A stretch of 64,000 nt of DNA from Dendrolimus kikuchii (Eukaryota > Arthropoda > Insecta > Lepidoptera > Lasiocampidae). Made by a program: the position numbers and the translations under genes. The stretch covers positions 5,061,501-5,125,500 of the forward strand of contig CM034411.1 in assembly GCA_019925095.2 (NCBI GenBank), in the 5' to 3' direction. Shown here piece by piece: positions 51,679 through 61,659 of the stretch (the first letter of the stretch is position 1; each line of letters begins with the position of its first letter). Below the pieces are notes generated by a model. It did no database searches, was not told the origin of the DNA, and worked only from the letters and a program-made list of their open reading frames with translations.

Positions 51679-51880
51679 AGGGTTATTCACAAACGTTAGA
51701 ATGGAAATCTGCCAAACGAATCAATTTGCAATCCTACCGTACGTGAAACGAATACATCCGAGAATGTGTTTCGTACAGGATTCGTTAATAGCGTTTCACG
51801 TTCTGTCGGATTGAAAATTGATTCGTTCAGGAGCTTTCCGTTCCTACACGGAAATGTTTCCAACATTTGTGAATAACCCT
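51679..51880. mobile_element. Long-arm foldback MITE, 202 bp
   Basis: The left end AGGGTTATTCACAAACGTT and the right end AACATTTGTGAATAACCCT differ at one base. The similarity continues inward (AACGAATCAATTTGCAATCC versus GGATTGAAAATTGATTCGTT, GTGAAACG versus CGTTTCAC), so most of the element can fold on itself. CAG lies near both edges and may be a 3-bp duplication. PIF/Harbinger-like is the best guess. Confidence 0.72.
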
Positions 51881-52176
51881 GCAGACCTGTCATGAATTGT
51901 ATTGACTGTATGAATACGCTTTTGTTGCAACTCCAGACTAGGAGTGTACATATATGTTACGGGCAGTTTGATAAATCCGGTCACTAAGAATAATGACCGG
52001 TTTATATACATAATGCATAAGTGGGCAATATAAATAAAACTGCATGATTAATCACTTTTCCCAATTTGTATAAATAATGACAACCTTATCTAGGGCAATA
52101 TAATAAAACACAGATGAACTGTAATTCTTTGTTTATTAAATTAGGGTATACTTATATGGCACTTTTAATTATTATT

Positions 52177-54710
52177 AACCAAACCAAACGAGACGGCCTT
52201 GAGGCTGTCGTTGGACCCTATGGTGACAAGAGAGTGAACGATGCTGGTAGGCCAATCATAGACGTATGCATAGAAAGAAACTTGCTTGTGTCGAACACCC
52301 TATTCCATCATAAGGATATTCACACGTATACATGGAGAATGAATGATCAGAAAAGTATGATTGATCTGATTTTAATTGATAGTCGCCTCCGAAACACAAT
52401 AATGGATACAAGAGCCTACAGAGGCCCCACTCTTGAAACGGACCACTACCTGGTGATAAGCCGGTTTGTGGGCCTTTTCGAGAAGTGGAGACACTGGCGA
52501 GTGCGTACCAATTTCGGGGAGCTTGAAAGAATAAAGTGTGAAAAATTGGAAGATGTTAGTGTAAGGAGTATGTATGCGCGCCTAGTCGAAGAAAGGCTTG
52601 CAAAAGCGGACTTCTCCGACTTAGATGTGGATAATGACTGGGATAGTATGACAGAAAGTATAGTGGAAAGCGCAAAAGAAGCATGTGGATGCGCGAAGAG
52701 GCACATAACAACGAAAGGTGATGAATGGTGGGACGCGGATGTTAAATCCAGCGTAGAGAGAAAGAGAAAAGCCTGGCTGGATTATGTTGCTTCCTTGCAA
52801 CAGAATGACAGTATGAAAGAGATGAAGAAAGAAATTTATCGCCTCTGCAAGAATGAAACCAAAGCTTTAGTGAAAGAGAAGCGTGAAAGAATAAAATTGA
52901 AAGAAGAAGAGAAGCTGACGGAGAACTTCGAGGCAAATACCAAACTCTTTTGGAGAGAGGTTAAGAAGTCTCGGGGTTGTTCGTCAGCTTCCAGAATGGA
53001 AAGGATAAAATCTAAAGCAGGGGACGTTCTTGCTAACCCACAAGAGGTATTAGCGCGATGGAGTGAATATTTTAGAGAAATGTAATATCCCGGATGCTGG
53101 CACCACGACTGAGTCTGTGACCGACCCCGAGGAGTCAGCATCCGAGATCACTTTGGAAGAGATCGAATGGTCGATAAGAAGTCTGAAAAATGGAAAGGCA
53201 GTAGGAATCGATAGTGTGTCTGCTGAGATGATCAAATATGGTGGAACCTGCGTCCGGGATGCTTTCCTGTCCTTATGTAACTTGTGCTGGAGGACGGGAA
53301 AGGTTCCCAAGGACTGGAGGCGCGCTGTCATCGTGCCCTTGTATAAAGGCAAGGGGTCACGTATGGAGTGCGCCAGCTACAGGGCCATCAGTTTGATCAG
53401 CACAGCATCTAAAGTGTATGCGAAGATTATTGAAAAGAGAATGAGAGTTGTATCCGATGGATTACTGTGGGATGCACAAGGTGGCTTCAGAAATGGAAGG
53501 GGATGTATGGATCAAGTTTTCTCTCTCCGCTATATCGTAGAGAAACAGCTGGCTGTGGGCCGGAGGGTTTTCTGCGCTTTTGTGGATCTAGAGAAAGCAT
53601 TTGACAGGGTTGTGCGGAAGGACCTCTGGGACATATTGCCCGGATATGGGATTAATGGCCAATTGATGCATGCTGTGCAGTCCACTTACGAGGACTGTAT
53701 GGCATGCGTGCGAGTGGAAGGCAGTCTGTCGCCCTGGTTTGACGTCAATATTGGCGTCCGCCAGGGCTGCGTGCTGTCGGCTTTGCTGTTCATCCTATAT
53801 CTGGACGATTGTCTCCAGAGAATAAGATTGATGGATGTTGGGGTGCGGATGGGTGATCTAGTTGTAAGCACCTTGCTTTATGCGGATGATGCCGTGCTTT
53901 TAGCCGAATCGCCATCAGAACTGCAAACACTAGTCACAATGATGAAAGATGACTGTCAGGCGAGAGGCTTACATTTTGAATGCGAAGAAAACAAAGGTTA
54001 TGGTGTTTGAAAGAGAAGAAACCAGAACGAATGCAAGGATAATGGTCGATGATGTTATGCTAGAGCAAGTGAATGAGTTTGTATATCTAGGATGTGCTTT
54101 TAGCAGGGATGGAAGGTACACCGCTGATATAGAAAGAAGAGTGAATTTGGGAAATAGTGTGAATGGAGCGTTAGGTAAACTTCTAGGCGCTAAGAACCTC
54201 AGCCAGAAGGCCCAGCTCGCCATACACAACGCGGTGCTGGTACCTACGCTCACGTATGGATGCGAGAGTTGGGTATGGAAGAGAGAGCATGAAAGTAGAG
54301 TAAACGCGGTCGAGATGCGAGCACTGCGCAAAATATGCGGAGTGACGCTCGCCGACCGCGTTCGTAATACCGAAGTAAGAAAGAGAGTTGGTCTGAAAGA
54401 GAGTGTCGGGGTGAAGGTAAGGAAAGGAATGCTCCGGTGGTTCCGGCATGTGGAAAGAATGCACGATGAAAGAATGACTAAACAGATATACAATGCAAAA
54501 GTGGATGGATGCAGAAGTCGTGGAAGGCCACGACACACCTTCCATGATCAAATTGATCGTGTACTGGCAGAACGTGATGTCAGGAGCCTTAAGAACAGAC
54601 GAGCTTGTATGACAAGAGTTATGAATGTCAAAGAGGCAAGTGAGGTGTGTAAGGATAGGCCTAAATGGCACTCTGTTGTTCGTGCCTACCCCGCAAGGGA
54701 ACTGGCGTGA
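52177..54710 (+). pseudogene. RTE-a endonuclease/reverse transcriptase, frameshifted
   Basis: First part (to about 53082): end of an AP-like endonuclease, with FHHKDIHTYTW, MIDLILIDSRLRN and ETDHYLVISRF (the conserved DH near the domain end; the usual Ser before it is Thr here), then a Lys/Glu-rich linker. Second part (about 53081-53976): reverse transcriptase with NGKAVGIDSVSAEMI, VPLYKGKG, YRAISL, QGGFRNGRGCMDQ, FVDLEKAFD (catalytic Asp codon at 53585), GVRQGCVLS and LLYADDAVLL (YADD at 53879-53890). Third part (to the TGA at 54708): LNAKKTKVMVF, EFVYLGCAFSRDGRYTADIE, LTYGCESWVWKREHESRV, RALRKICGV and RPRHTFHDQIDRVL. Apparent one-base insertions occur in the A-run near 53078-53080 and in the T-run 53974-53977. 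A Met at 52114 that opens the first frame lies in the flanking element, outside the transposon. All catalytic residues that can be checked are present, but the N-terminus is missing. Confidence 0.9.
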
Positions 54711-54733
54711 AGTTATGTATGTATGTATGTATG
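52177..54733 (+). mobile_element. RTE-a LINE, 2557-bp copy (longest in window)
   Basis: A 5'-truncated non-LTR retrotransposon flanked by a perfect 12-bp duplication TTAATTATTATT (52165-52176 and 54734-54745). It carries the C-terminal half of the endonuclease, the complete reverse transcriptase and the C-terminal region. The 3' UTR is only about 20 bp and ends in ATGT repeats, as in the RTE clade. Two frameshifts separate three overlapping frames. The family moves by target-primed reverse transcription in the nucleus. It sits inside the TIR element 51955-54910. Copies at 19304, 51185, 58841 and 61253 share the same 3' end. RTE versus the related Proto2/RTEX groups cannot be decided by eye. 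Confidence 0.93.
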
Positions 54734-54914
54734 TTAATTATTATTTGAGATATAAAGTGAATTTTCGGTGGTTATAAAAAAAACTTACCATGAAGGTATT
54801 AATATAAGCCGGTCAAAGTAATAAATTTATCAAATTTACCGACGCTCTTGGTCATTATTCATAATGATCGGTCCATATTAACTGCCCGATTAATCAAACT
54901 TCCCGTAACATATA

Positions 54915-55720
54915 CACAGCGAGATTTGATCGGACCGAGACCGGAGCGAGATTGAACCATGAATGGCATTATAGTGTGAATCGAGCCTAAAAAAAGAACG
55001 TACTGTTTGTTATACTTGCAACAACTCAGAAGTGTTTATGGTAATAAAAGAACAGCAGCAGGTCACTACGTTTATAATCAGAGAACCTTACGGTTTTAAT
55101 ATATTTTATGCGCTGACTCTTCACACCCGACAAGCATTTCTAGAACACCTCACCATCCCTCCAACAATTTTACAGTAGAAGAAATTTAGCAAATTGGCAC
55201 AACCGATAGCGAATTAAAGTCATTGATAAACTATTTTAATTAAAGGGTTATGAATAAAAAGAATTAAATACATTATTGTTTGGAAATTTTAGATAATATT
55301 TTATATAAGATATTATATAACATATTATACTTAAAGTTTCACATGTAATCAAATAAACCGAACACAGTATAAATCTATCGCGTCTGCCAACATAAGAATA
55401 ACATGGAGTGAATACCGTCTATATACAACTGAGAGATTTTGAATTACGAGTATAATCTACATGATTACCACATCATATAATTGTTATATAAAATGGAGGT
55501 AAATTATGGAGAACTACTCTATACAAAACAGGCGCTAATCACAGAATAAATGAAAAATATAACATTATTATTGAATTAAGGAAATGGCTGATTGTATCGT
55601 TTAGAAATAAGAGGGTACATAACAAAATTAATTATTAACTTTAAAAAGAAACATGATAAGAACAACTATGCTACTAAATAACTGTAACAGTACTCAAATG
55701 GACATCTACAGAAAACGGTT
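54915..55720. other. No recognisable gene
   Basis: AT-rich throughout, no frame above 60 codons and no repeat match seen. Confidence 0.55.
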
Positions 55721-55725
55721 AATAT

Positions 55726-56268
55726 TGTTACGAGTTTGCGGGACTCGAATTAAAATGCCGTTAGAATTATTATAGAGTTTATTAGAACCATACAAACACG
55801 TATAACACAAGTACAAATATAACCGAACGCAACAAATCCAAACGTAATGCAGAAGGTCGTAATTCAATAAAACGCGCAAAGTCCGTCACTATTAGATTCC
55901 CGAATGTACACACGTCACGCCTGTATCGTAGTCGTAGCTCAACTGCCCCCCTCTGTCAATCAGGTTATCGTTTTATACTTCACAAACGCAAATGTGCCCG
56001 CCCAGCAACGTCGACATAATTTCCTAGAATTAGCTTGTACTTATAATCCGCAACACATGTCTAATGATGCTCCTGAGCAGCCGTAAACGAGTACAATATA
56101 ACAATAGGCTGTTCTCCACAATAACTAGAAATGTATGCCAATAGATAAGTGAACAAAAGAAGACGATCATAAAAGGATTACAATTAGTTCAAATGCCGAC
56201 AGGTAATAAAATGTGCTTTTACAGATCTGTACGTGGAATTTGTCTTTGTCGGAGCCTAAGTTGTAACA
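55726..56268 (-). mobile_element. Solo LTR, family LTR-1, copy 5 (subfamily b)
   Basis: Reversed TGTTACAACTTAGG...CTCGTAACA, 543 bp, closest to copy 3. It contains a TATA box (reversed TTTTATACTTCAC near 55971) and reversed AATAAACTC near 55774. The flanks ATAT and ACTT do not match, so this copy may come from recombination between two elements or may have lost its duplication. Short frames across it are not genes. Confidence 0.82.
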
Positions 56269-57236
56269 ACTTTTATGGTTTTATGTTAGATCCAATAAAA
56301 CTACAACTGTTAACAAATTTACAAAACAACAAACACGAAAACAAAACAGAATACCGCCGAGAACAGCCGGCGAAAAACTTCAACAGAAAATACTATATCA
56401 CACAATTTTACAACTGCAAAACTAAAACTATCCGGTCCCGAATGGCTAAAAAAGGTCGGCCTAACCAAACATCGACCCTTATAAATACCCCTTGAAAGGG
56501 GGGCTGAGCTAAAAACCATCCAAAAAGCCAGTAAAACTAAAGGAATTAAGGGCGGCGAACTACTTTTCAAAACACTTTCGTAAAATGGGGGGGTTGGTGG
56601 GGCCGCCCGCGCTCCCCATTTTACGCCCGACGCCACCACTACTGAAATATATGAATCCCAATTTATATTTTCCGTGCGGGTTCACACAGAGCCGGATTTG
56701 GTTGGCATTAAAAGATACCTAATGGCGTCGGTGACTAGCTCCCAATCTTGGGATCTTGCTAGTCTTTAGTCATTAAGAATAATCTTACATTTAACTTTTT
56801 TCTGTAATATGTTTTATGAATTATTTTTATTTTCTTCTTTTTATTTATTGTTAGTATTTTTGTGCCTCTTGTATTTTATATTAATAACCTTGTAAATGCT
56901 TTCATGTGGACAACGTCGTTGGCTTCAATATTATTACCTGATCTTATTGTAACTTTTTATTTAGTATGTTATATTGTAGCTGTTTGTTGTTCCTTTAAAT
57001 AAATAAAAAATAAAATAAATATTTTTAAGTATATATAGGATATTTTTTTCCTAATTCAATGAATTTAAGAAATTAAAACGATGTGTTTCTCTGAAATGAT
57101 AAAGATTTATTTATTTACAATTGGACCCATCAGGTTATAAATTTCATTTTTTAAAGCAGGACATCTACTGGGCCCGCTAGTGTTTTAATAAATGTTTAAT
57201 TCCCATTTCTTAATATTTAATAAAACTATTTGAATT
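56269..57236. other. No gene; G-rich run near 56580
   Basis: ATAAATACCCCTTGAAAGGGG at about 56481-56500 and AAATGGGGGGGTTGGTGGGG at about 56583 precede CATTTTACGCCCGACGCCACC. TATTTTGGAT-type AT-rich sequence follows with AATAAATAAAAAATAAAATAA near 56998. The latter looks like a LINE A-tail without an assigned body. The minus-strand 106-codon frame (56319-56639) has no domain I recognise. Confidence 0.4.
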
Positions 57237-57237
57237 T

Positions 57238-57385
57238 ATGCACCACCGACATCATTAGCTAAAAATGTACTATATATTAGGTTGCTTGAAGAGATCGCTG
57301 TAAGCGATAAGGCCATCTATGGGTTTGCCTAAAATATAGTAACTAATATATTAAGTCTGTTATTTTGGTGAGTAATATAGTGTGG
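57238..57385 (+). repeat. LINE-d 3' tail
   Basis: TGCACCACCGACATCATTAG, GGTTGCTTGAAGAGATCGC, TGTAAGCGATAAGGCC and TTTTGGTGAGTAATATAGTG. It is diverged, and the AATAAA is lost. Confidence 0.68.
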
Positions 57386-57879
57386 TCGCGCGCATTTAAT
57401 AATATTGAAAATTCTTAAAGAAATGGACGAATGGTAATACGTTTATATCATGTAAAGCCACCTCCTATCTGCTTTCCTCTCCTGTACATACCTTAGCAAG
57501 GGGAAGAAGGGAGACGGCATGCGATGTTAATAGCATCGCAATAGTGGTCGCCTTATAAAATTCACCTTTTTGCTAACGAACTGCAACACGTACGCATCAT
57601 TTGAGTATTGTAAAAAAAAATCGTCTATATACTTATCTATAACAGCTGGTGGCTTGTATAATTTGGAAAAAACTAAAAACAATTAAAAATTGTTAACAGT
57701 ATATTATATTCAAATAGTTGTTATATTTGTTCAGCACTTTAAAAAGTGATTTCCAAACATTTTTAGTGCACGTATTGATATGAAAGTTATTTTCTACATT
57801 ATTTTATGATATGTTGTGTTGAATGATATGTGTTATTAAATACGTTATATTTTTTTTCTTTATTGAATTGCATTGTACA
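57386..57879. other. No recognisable gene
   Basis: AT-rich, with a GGGAAGAAGGGAGACGGCATG phrase near 57500 that recalls insect LINE 3' regions. Nothing firm. Confidence 0.45.
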
Positions 57880-58065
57880 TTATGTATCACGTGAGTTGTA
57901 TTGTCCTTCGTGACTTCACTTACTGATCCCAGGCGGAAGAACAGCGCTGGTCTTAGTTGGTCAGCATATGCTGAGACTGGGTCCAATTTCAGGCATTATT
58001 CCGTTTCTGTTATTTTACTGTTGTTTTTGTCTTAAATAAAATATGTCTTTCTTTCTTTTCATTAA
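57880..58065 (+). repeat. LINE 3' UTR with (CTTT)n tail
   Basis: GGCGGAAGAACAGCGCTGG, TCAGCATATGCTGAGACTGG and CTTAAATAAAATATGTC with TTTCTTTC. It is the forward-orientation relative of 3520-3690 and 43505-43690. Confidence 0.6.
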
Positions 58066-58367
58066 AAGAAAGTAGGTAGGTATGTCATATATAAAATTTT
58101 AATTACCTACTTGCCAGTCAGTCTCAAGTCTCTATAATTTAAAAAAATGTTTAACTCTAAATCCGTCCCACGAATACGCTGCTCTTAAAAACATTAGGAT
58201 GAATTTCATCTATTTGAATAAATTATACAATTCTATTATCTTTCTTCAGTTTTATAGACATTCGTAAGTCTAATGTCTACTGCCTCTTTGCTTCAATAAT
58301 GTGTTATTTTGAAAATTCAAACATACTCTTTATACCTTTTAACCTTTTAATGATTATATCGAAGAGA
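58066..58367. other. No recognisable gene
   Basis: AT-rich, with CTTGCCAGTCAGTCTCAAGTC near 58110, a word similar to GCCAGTCTCAAGTC at 3073. Nothing else. Confidence 0.45.
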
Positions 58368-58588
58368 TTGCCAGGTGGTAGGGTATTTGTCCGACTGAAT
58401 GGCTACTACCCCTGGTCTTGAGTATGCCACCATAACAACCTTGAGTTGTGTTCCAGTATTAGTAACCAGTTTCCAGTCTCCCTTAAGAGAGCAGCACCTT
58501 TGGTGTTGCAAATGTCCATAGTCGATAGTAACCGTTTTCCATCAAGTGGGTCCTCTGTCTGTCTGCTGAACTCATGCAATAAAAAAAT
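58368..58588 (+). mobile_element. SINE-like family S1, 5'-truncated copy
   Basis: GCCAGGTGGTAGGGTATTTG, GGCTACTACCCCTGG, CAGTCTCCCTTAAGAGAG and CTGAACTCATGCAATAAAAAA. A 20-bp deletion removes the CGCATTTGTAG segment. Confidence 0.85.
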
Positions 58589-58699
58589 AAAAAACAGAGA
58601 ATTACCTACTCATCATCTCATTATATCTTTTAAAAACATTATAGTAGATTGACAGAAAACCAATAATTTCTATATAATTATATTTACTTTTACTCTTAC

Positions 58700-58800
58700 A
58701 GTGCAGGCTGACAAACTTCTGAATGCGCTGCCTCTTACTGTAAGAGGCCAAAACATTGCCTACATTTAATAACATACTCAGAAAACACTAATTTCTTAAA
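58700..58800 (+). pseudogene. LINE-d C-terminal coding scrap
   Basis: GTGCAGGCTGACAAACTTCTG and the bases after it encode a decayed version of the QAV..WN.LPLTVR...LRKH.. block seen at 35768-35883. Confidence 0.6.
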
Positions 58801-58840
58801 TAAATATACCTAACTCTTAAACTATAGACTAATTAATATA

Positions 58841-59200
58841 CATACATAACTTCACGCCAGTTCCCTTGCGGGGTAGGCACGAACAACAGAGCGCCATTTA
58901 GGCTTATTCTTACGCACCGCACTTGCTTCTTTCACATTCATAACTCTTGTCATGCACGCTCGTCTGTTCTTAAGGCTCCTGACATCACCTTCTGCTAGTA
59001 CACGATCAATTTGATCATGGAAGGTGTGTCGTGGCCTTCCACGACTTCTGCATCCATCCACTTTTGCATTGTATATCTGTTTATTCATTCTTTCATCATG
59101 CATTCTTTCCACATGCCCGAACCACCGGAGCATTCCTTTCCTTACCTTCACCCCGACACTCTCTTTCAGACCAACTCTCTTTCTTACTTCGGTATTACGA
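58841..59200 (-). mobile_element. RTE-a LINE, 360-bp 5'-truncated copy
   Basis: Flanked by a perfect 13-bp duplication ACTAATTAATATA (58828-58840 and 59201-59213). The minus strand keeps an open 99-codon C-terminus (LRWFGHVERMHDERM, RPRHTFHDQIDRVL, VVRAYPARELA and stop). The short CATACATA tail is at the left. No frameshift in this copy. Confidence 0.94.
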
Positions 59201-59284
59201 ACTAATTAATATATATCTACTAAATATGTTTGTATGTATTTAATTTATAAAATATGTAGTTTAAGTATGTCTGTTTAAATTCTA

Positions 59285-59455
59285 CCTAATAATCTGCACC
59301 ACCTACATCGCCAGATTAGGTTAAATTATTCCTTAAGTTAGGTTGCCTGGAATAGATTGCTTTAAGCGATAAGGCCGCCTATTGCGCTACCATGACAATA
59401 TTGTATTGATCATTTTTAAAATTCTATATTTGGTGAGCAATAAAGTGTTATCTAT
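59285..59455 (+). repeat. LINE-d 3' tail
   Basis: CTGCACCACCTACATCGCCAG, GTTGCCTGGAATAGATTGC, TTTAAGCGATAAGGCCGCC and TGGTGAGCAATAAAGTG with a TATC-type end. In the hairpin one stem base has changed (ATTGCT against AGCGAT), giving a G-T pair. Confidence 0.72.
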
Positions 59456-59565
59456 GTATAATTTCTGAAGGTTAAAAAAATATTTTATAACATTTCAATT
59501 TTAAAGATAACATATTAGGCGATATACACCTGCAAGATATTAAACCTTTTACGTATGTATTTATA

Positions 59566-59770
59566 TATAATATCAGCCCATACATGTCCCACTGCTGGGC
59601 TCGGGTCTCCCATTATACGGGGAACGGACAGTATACCCGACACGTTTGTCCAAAGCGGCTTGGCAGGTTTGACACGTCGGTTATCTCGATGTGCAGGTTG
59701 CATCACGATGTTTTCCTTCGTCGTTGTTAGCACGTGGAAATTGTAACAATATGCACATTAGGTCAGAAAA
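59566..59770 (-). mobile_element. tRNA-type SINE S3, head-truncated
   Basis: TCCCACTGCTGGGCTCGGGTC, GTCCAAAGCGGCTTGGCAGG and GTTGCATCACGATGTTTTCC match 9620-9865 in the same orientation. The A-box end is missing. The short frames here are not genes. Confidence 0.68.
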
Positions 59771-59789
59771 ATGACAGAAAAAAAATGCT

Positions 59790-60128
59790 ACGAGGCCGAG
59801 ACGTACACTGACGGTAGGATCGGTCCATAAATTCCAAGTCGCGCAACGGGCTATGGAGCCAGCTATGTTGGGTGTTTCGTTTATGGATAAAATTAGAAAT
59901 GAGGATATCCGTAAGAGAACCAATGAACCGATGACCGATGGAGCAGACGAGTCCTGGAGTGGAGATCGCGTCTCGGTAAACGTAGTGTCGGGCGCCCTCC
60001 TGCCCGATGGACCGACGACCTGTGCAAGGTCGCCGGCAGGCGCTGGATGAGGAAATCAGAGGACAGGGATGAGTGGCGCCGTCTTGGGGAGGCCTACGTC
60101 CAGCAGTGGACTGCGAATGGCTGACGAC
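59790..60128 (+). pseudogene. BovB-like RTE LINE, 3' fragment
   Basis: The plus strand encodes VAQRAMEPAMLGVSFMDKIR, NEDIRKRTNE, then after a deletion TDGADESWSGDRVS-type residues and, in another frame, PDGPTTCARSPAGAG (a shadow of the RPPARWTDDL..AGRRW block), ending QQWTANG-stop. The segment between KRT and RRTDG is missing (compare 12660-12740). Confidence 0.72.
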
Positions 60129-60141
60129 AGCCATACATATA

Positions 60142-60411
60142 ATATTTTCTTAAGTTTTCGCGACTTGTACACATAATAAAACTACGTTTTAACGGTTTTC
60201 AGCACGGTAATTTATTTGATTTTTATTATTCCTTAAATAAATAATTAAAATGAACAAGTTGACGGTAGGCTAAATAAAACTTTAACAATACTCGTTGACA
60301 CTTGACACATTTGTCTTCCGTGATCACGGCCACTGAAAAGTGGCCGAAACGTCGGAATAATAAAAATCAAATAAATAACCGCGCTTCAAACCGTTAAAAC
60401 GTAGTTTTATT
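60142..60411. mobile_element. Penelope-like(?) inverted-repeat element, copy 2
   Basis: Flanked by a perfect 13-bp duplication AGCCATACATATA (60129-60141 and 60412-60424). It contains CGCGACTTGTACACATAATA, AAAACTACGTTTTAACGG, then AACAAGTTGACGGTAGGC, GTGATCACGGCCACTGAAAA, GTGGCCGAAACGTCGG and AAAACGTAGTTTTATT, so its outer parts are inverted repeats. A variable duplication longer than 10 bp points to target-primed insertion, and inverted, truncated copies are typical of Penelope-like elements. The interior is shorter than in copy 1. Confidence 0.62.
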
Positions 60412-60424
60412 AGCCATACATATA

Positions 60425-61240
60425 TTGAGGGTAGATTTTATAGAGGATAGAGGGTATAGCATATATTATTGCTATATCTGCCTTACTAATTGCTCTTGCA
60501 GTAATAGAAATTTTTGGGTTTTTCATTTTTCGCAGAAATGGTATCCCATCGCGCTAGTCTACACATAAAGCAATTTTTTTAATTGTTTTTTAGATACATT
60601 AAAAAGTTACATAATATCGTCATGTGGTTTAAATATCTAAAAATATGTTTACCACATTTTTCTTGAAACCGCCATTTGTAAGTTCTGCGTTTGCTATAAG
60701 GAGGGCAGATGTAGCGGGTATATAAGAGTGATATTTGTCTAAGCTCCGTGTGAATGAAGTCGGAGACACAACTAGTCTTCACATAAAACCTTTCTCATAA
60801 CACTGCCAAGCTAAAACCTACCTAAACATCATCTGTTTAGATTCAAAATCCATTACGAAATCGTACAATTGATATACCAACGGAAGCTATTGTCAATAGC
60901 ATTAATAAGGCAAGTAATTTCTATAGTTCACCCCTTTGAAGATAAGAGGACTGTAAATAATAGGAGACGTTTTAATTGCTTTGTTAAGAAATGTTGTTTA
61001 ATTTATTTCTTACTATCGGCCGCCCGCGACTTCGTCTGTGTTTGTCCTGTAAATTTGCAATATGAATACATAGTCAACGACGTTTTTCCGCGTTCGAGTC
61101 GTACTCACGGCGATGACGCGTGTTATTGGGCTTGTCCCGCCTGCCATTTACATTACCGGACACCATAATTCAAAACAGCGTCATTTCTACTTGACACTTC
61201 TCATCGAAATAATTTTAAAACTCATGTGTCAGTACGCTTG
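60425..61240. other. No gene; possible H-type scrap at 61018-61160
   Basis: CGGCCGCCCGCGACTTCGTC at 61017 carries the H-family phrase, followed by GCGTTCGAGTCGTACTCACG and GGACACCATAATTCAAAAC. The plus-strand 99-codon frame (60869-61168) spans this scrap and has no recognised domain. Confidence 0.45.
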
Positions 61241-61252
61241 GATTTTAATCTA

Positions 61253-61373
61253 CATACATACATAACTTCACGCCAGTTCCCTGGCGGGGTAGGCACGAAC
61301 AACGGAGCACCATTCAGGCTTATTCTTACACACCTCACTTGCTTCTTTTACATTCATAGCTCTTGTCAGTCAT
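61253..61373 (-). mobile_element. RTE-a LINE, 121-bp 5'-truncated copy
   Basis: Flanked by a perfect 12-bp duplication GATTTTAATCTA (61241-61252 and 61374-61385). It includes only the (ATGT)n tail, the short 3' UTR and the last ~30 codons (AYPARELA end). Confidence 0.93.
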
Positions 61374-61561
61374 GATTTTAATCTAGGCCTAATAATTTAC
61401 AAACTATATTATGTTAGTGAATTATCGATTATTATCTATTGAGTTGTCCAAATAAATAATATTTTAGAGCTACTAAATATATCTATTGTTTACATGTTAC
61501 AAATGGAGATCAAACAATAATTAACGTGTTATTTGACTCATTTGACTTGCACAAACTTACT

Positions 61562-61659
61562 CGGTCTTATTCATATTGAATTAGAATAAGTTTGTAGACT
61601 ACTTTAACGTTCTTAAAGGAGACTACAAACTTATTCTAACTCAATATGAATAGGAGCGT
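61562..61659. mobile_element. 98-bp foldback element, complete copy
   Basis: CGGTCTTATTCATATTGAAT..TAGACTACTTTAA is followed by its inverse TTAAAGGAGACTACAAAC..TCAATATGAATAGGAGCG. It has the same length as the copy at 33571-33668, with about 10 changes between the arms. Confidence 0.8.

Larger units (their letters stand above)
51955..54910. mobile_element. TIR element split by the RTE-a insertion
   Basis: The left end TGTTACGGGCAGTTTGATAA and the right end TTAATCAAACTTCCCGTAACA are inverted repeats of about 29 bp with a few mismatches, flanked by TATA on both sides (51951-51954 and 54911-54914). CGGTCA..AATAATGACC words lie inside both arms. Removing 52177-54745 leaves an element of about 390 bp without coding capacity. 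The arms are too long for LTR ends, so it is probably a DNA transposon. The superfamily is not clear (TA or TATA target). Confidence 0.7.

Noticed and set aside
53969..54671. Long minus-strand frames of 162 and 189 codons opposite the RTE C-terminus
   Set aside because: They are antisense shadows of the RTE coding region. The same antisense peptide appears opposite every RTE-a copy.
56319..56639. 106-codon minus-strand frame
   Set aside because: No recognisable domain. The stretch near 56480-56600 is low complexity with G and C runs, and the C-terminal part is Val/Phe-rich by composition.
60869..61168. 99-codon plus-strand frame
   Set aside because: It runs across an H-type repeat scrap and has no recognised domain or start context.
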